From Fibrobacteraceae bacterium (GTDB lineage Bacteria; Fibrobacterota; Fibrobacteria; Fibrobacterales; Fibrobacteraceae): 64,000 nucleotides of DNA. The translations under genes and the position numbers were made by a program. Positions 63,328 to 64,000 of this stretch are shown here, piece by piece; position 1 is the first letter of the stretch, and the number at the start of each line of letters is the position of its first letter. Below the pieces are notes generated by a model. That model was not told the origin of the DNA, did not search any database, and saw only the letters and a program-made list of their open reading frames with translations. The stretch covers positions 20,126 to 84,125 of the forward strand of contig JAGBSH010000023.1 in the NCBI GenBank assembly GCA_017631885.1. The letters run 5' to 3'.

Positions 63328-63362
63328 AGGTGATTCGAAAAGATTTTCGAATCGTCGACAAA
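63328..63362 (+). repeat. 35-bp hairpin element, copy 2
   Basis: The element reads AGGTGATTCGAAA, loop AGAT, TTTCGAATCGTCGACAAA on the plus strand. The stem (10 bp here) is 63332-63341 with 63344-63353. The non-loop bases match copy 1 (9284-9318, minus) at every position. Confidence 0.8.
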
Positions 63363-63380
63363 GCCAATAGAAGTCAAAAA

Positions 63381-63423
63381 AGAATCTTTTTACCTATATA
63401 ATAATAGGCAAAATAAAGATTCT
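63381..63423. repeat. Inverted repeat in the eamA-tRNA gap
   Basis: AGAATCTTT (63381-63389) pairs with 63415-63423, and the inner CCTAT (63393-63397) pairs with 63404-63408. It lies in the 320-base gap 63238-63557, which contains no gene. No T-run follows, so it is not an obvious terminator. Confidence 0.45.
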
Positions 63424-63449
63424 GGATAAAAGTTTGCAATTTTAACAAG

Positions 63450-63469
63450 TTATTCACAAATTATCCCCA
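63450..63469 (+). promoter_or_regulatory. Two DnaA-box-like sequences
   Basis: TTATTCACA (63450-63458) and TTATCCCCA (63461-63469) each differ by one base from the DnaA box TTATCCACA and lie in direct order 11 bases apart. They are about 50 bases upstream of the -35 box of the tRNA/tuf promoter. Confidence 0.35.
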
Positions 63470-63518
63470 TTGAAATTAGTCGAAATAGATATTTTTTTGC
63501 AGTTTTTCAGATTTTAGG

Positions 63519-63547
63519 TTGACAAAAAGCCTGGGCGGTTCTACATT
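63519..63547 (+). promoter_or_regulatory. Sigma-70-type promoter of the tRNA-tuf operon
   Basis: TTGACA (63519-63524), a 17-base spacer and TACATT (63542-63547) give a near-consensus promoter 10 bases upstream of the first tRNA. It is preceded by A/T-rich DNA that could act as an UP element. Confidence 0.88.
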
Positions 63548-63557
63548 TGTTCCGCCT

Positions 63558-63630
63558 GCCAAAGTAGCTCAGCTGGTAGAGCAGCTGATTTGTAATCAGC
63601 CGGTCGTAGGTTCGATTCCTATCTTTGGCT
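63558..63630 (+). tRNA. tRNA-Thr (anticodon TGT)
   Basis: A 73-base cloverleaf: GCCAAAG pairs with CTTTGGC, D-arm GCTC/GAGC, anticodon arm GCTGA-TTTGTAA-TCAGC (TGT at 63591-63593), T-arm GTAGG-TTCGATT-CCTAT. CCA is not encoded. Confidence 0.96.
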
Positions 63631-63638
63631 TTGAAAAA

Positions 63639-63721
63639 GGGTCGTTGCCCGAGTGGTTAAAGGGGACGGACTGTAAATCCGTTGGCTTACGCCTACCGTG
63701 GTTCGAAACCACGACGGCCCA
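63639..63721 (+). tRNA. tRNA-Tyr (anticodon GTA)
   Basis: An 83-base class II tRNA with a long variable arm. GGGTCGT pairs with ACGGCCC, the anticodon arm is ACGGA-CTGTAAA-TCCGT (GTA at 63673-63675), and the T-arm is CGTGG-TTCGAAA-CCACG. It is 8 bases after tRNA-Thr. Confidence 0.96.
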
Positions 63722-63733
63722 CTGAATCGAACA

Positions 63734-63770
63734 ATAATCCCCGCAGTAAAGACCTTGCTGTGGGGATTAT
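63734..63770 (+). promoter_or_regulatory. Spacer hairpin abutting tRNA-Thr(GGT)
   Basis: A 13-bp stem (ATAATCCCCGCAG at 63734-63746 with 63758-63770, one G-T pair) and an 11-base loop fill the gap between two tRNAs. The last paired base is immediately before the mature 5' end of the next tRNA, so it may guide processing. No T-run follows. Confidence 0.5.
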
Positions 63771-63842
<72 letters not shown>

Positions 63843-63863
63843 TTCACAAACACGGAGGCTAAA

Positions 63864-64000
63864 ATGGCTAAAGAACATTTTGACAGAAGCAAGCCGCACT
63901 GCAATATCGGCACTATTGGTCACGTTGACCATGGTAAAACAACATTGACAGCAGCAATTTGTACAACACTCGCTGCAAATGGTCTCGCAGACGCAAAGAA
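63864..64000 (+). CDS. tuf: Elongation factor Tu, N-terminal part (3'-truncated by the window)
   Basis: ATG 63864 follows CGGAGG. The 45 complete codons visible read [28 protein letters not shown], which contains the EF-Tu P-loop G-H-V-D-H-G-K-T. It is the GTPase that delivers aminoacyl-tRNA to the ribosome. Placement right behind a tRNA-Thr/Tyr/Thr cluster is the classic tufB arrangement and implies one cotranscribed unit under the 63519 promoter. Confidence 0.97.
   Translation, partial: MAKEHFDRSKPHCNIGTIGHVDHGKTTLTAAICTTLAANGLADAK

Noticed and set aside
63238..63557. Replication origin because of DnaA-like boxes
   Set aside because: Only two imperfect boxes, no dnaA, dnaN or gidA nearby and no clear unwinding element.
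63519..63725. Open frame of 68 codons on the plus strand
   Set aside because: It covers the promoter and two tRNA genes whose cloverleaves are complete; it is a chance frame.

Overview
The window is about 64 kb of AT-rich bacterial DNA from a Gram-negative organism. The envelope genes (lpxK, a TolC-type efflux protein, an LPS-type ligase, lipoproteins, a giant SprA-type beta-barrel) show an outer membrane. SprA points to the Fibrobacterota/Bacteroidota superphylum. Strong Shine-Dalgarno sequences and a textbook TTGACA-17-TACATT promoter argue against Bacteroidota. A secreted protease with a CBM3-like cellulose-binding domain and a small CBM48 protein fit a fibre-degrading, glycogen-storing Fibrobacter-like organism. 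The phylum is an inference; no rRNA is present.

Bases 1-27,500 are mostly housekeeping: the 3' end of a phosphofructokinase, a K+/H+ antiporter, phosphate acetyltransferase, a receiver-less sigma-54 activator, aspartokinase, a TolC-like protein, Hsp20, LpxK, a Ski2-like helicase, an FKBP lipoprotein, an M23 peptidase, CoaE, RsmG, the 2,261-residue SprA, NhaA and PRPP synthetase. Bases 27,500-36,400 (minus strand) hold lysA and then an accessory island. It contains three paralogous secreted proteins of unknown function, a small secreted protein, a subtilisin-like protease with a CBM3-like domain, and a CBM48 protein with a basic tail. Bases 36,500-40,200 are again core: rpe, tRNA-Val, an EIIA protein, type I dehydroquinase, clpP and ftsY.

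Bases 40,200-59,200 are a surface-glycopolymer locus with close packing and many overlapping starts and stops. A CTP-alditol cytidylyltransferase (IspD/TarI type), an SDR, three TagF-like polymer transferases, a TagD-type glycerol-3-phosphate cytidylyltransferase and an LtaS-like phosphoglycerol-transferase sit with a Wzx flippase, a WaaL/Wzy-type ligase, an acyltransferase, two LicD phosphotransferases, two GT2 enzymes and UDP-glucose dehydrogenase. This is teichoic-acid chemistry in a diderm cell, apparently built on a lipid carrier, flipped by Wzx and ligated like O-antigen. It is the most interesting system here. One of the GT2 enzymes is fused to an outer-membrane-barrel-like domain.

Bases 59,500-64,000 hold a multidomain CotH lipoprotein, an EamA transporter, and a tRNA-Thr/tRNA-Tyr/tRNA-Thr cluster with its promoter leading into tuf, which runs off the window. 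Intergenic space carries decayed dispersed repeats. A 35-bp hairpin element occurs twice, after lpxK and before the tRNA cluster; the copies differ only in the four loop bases.
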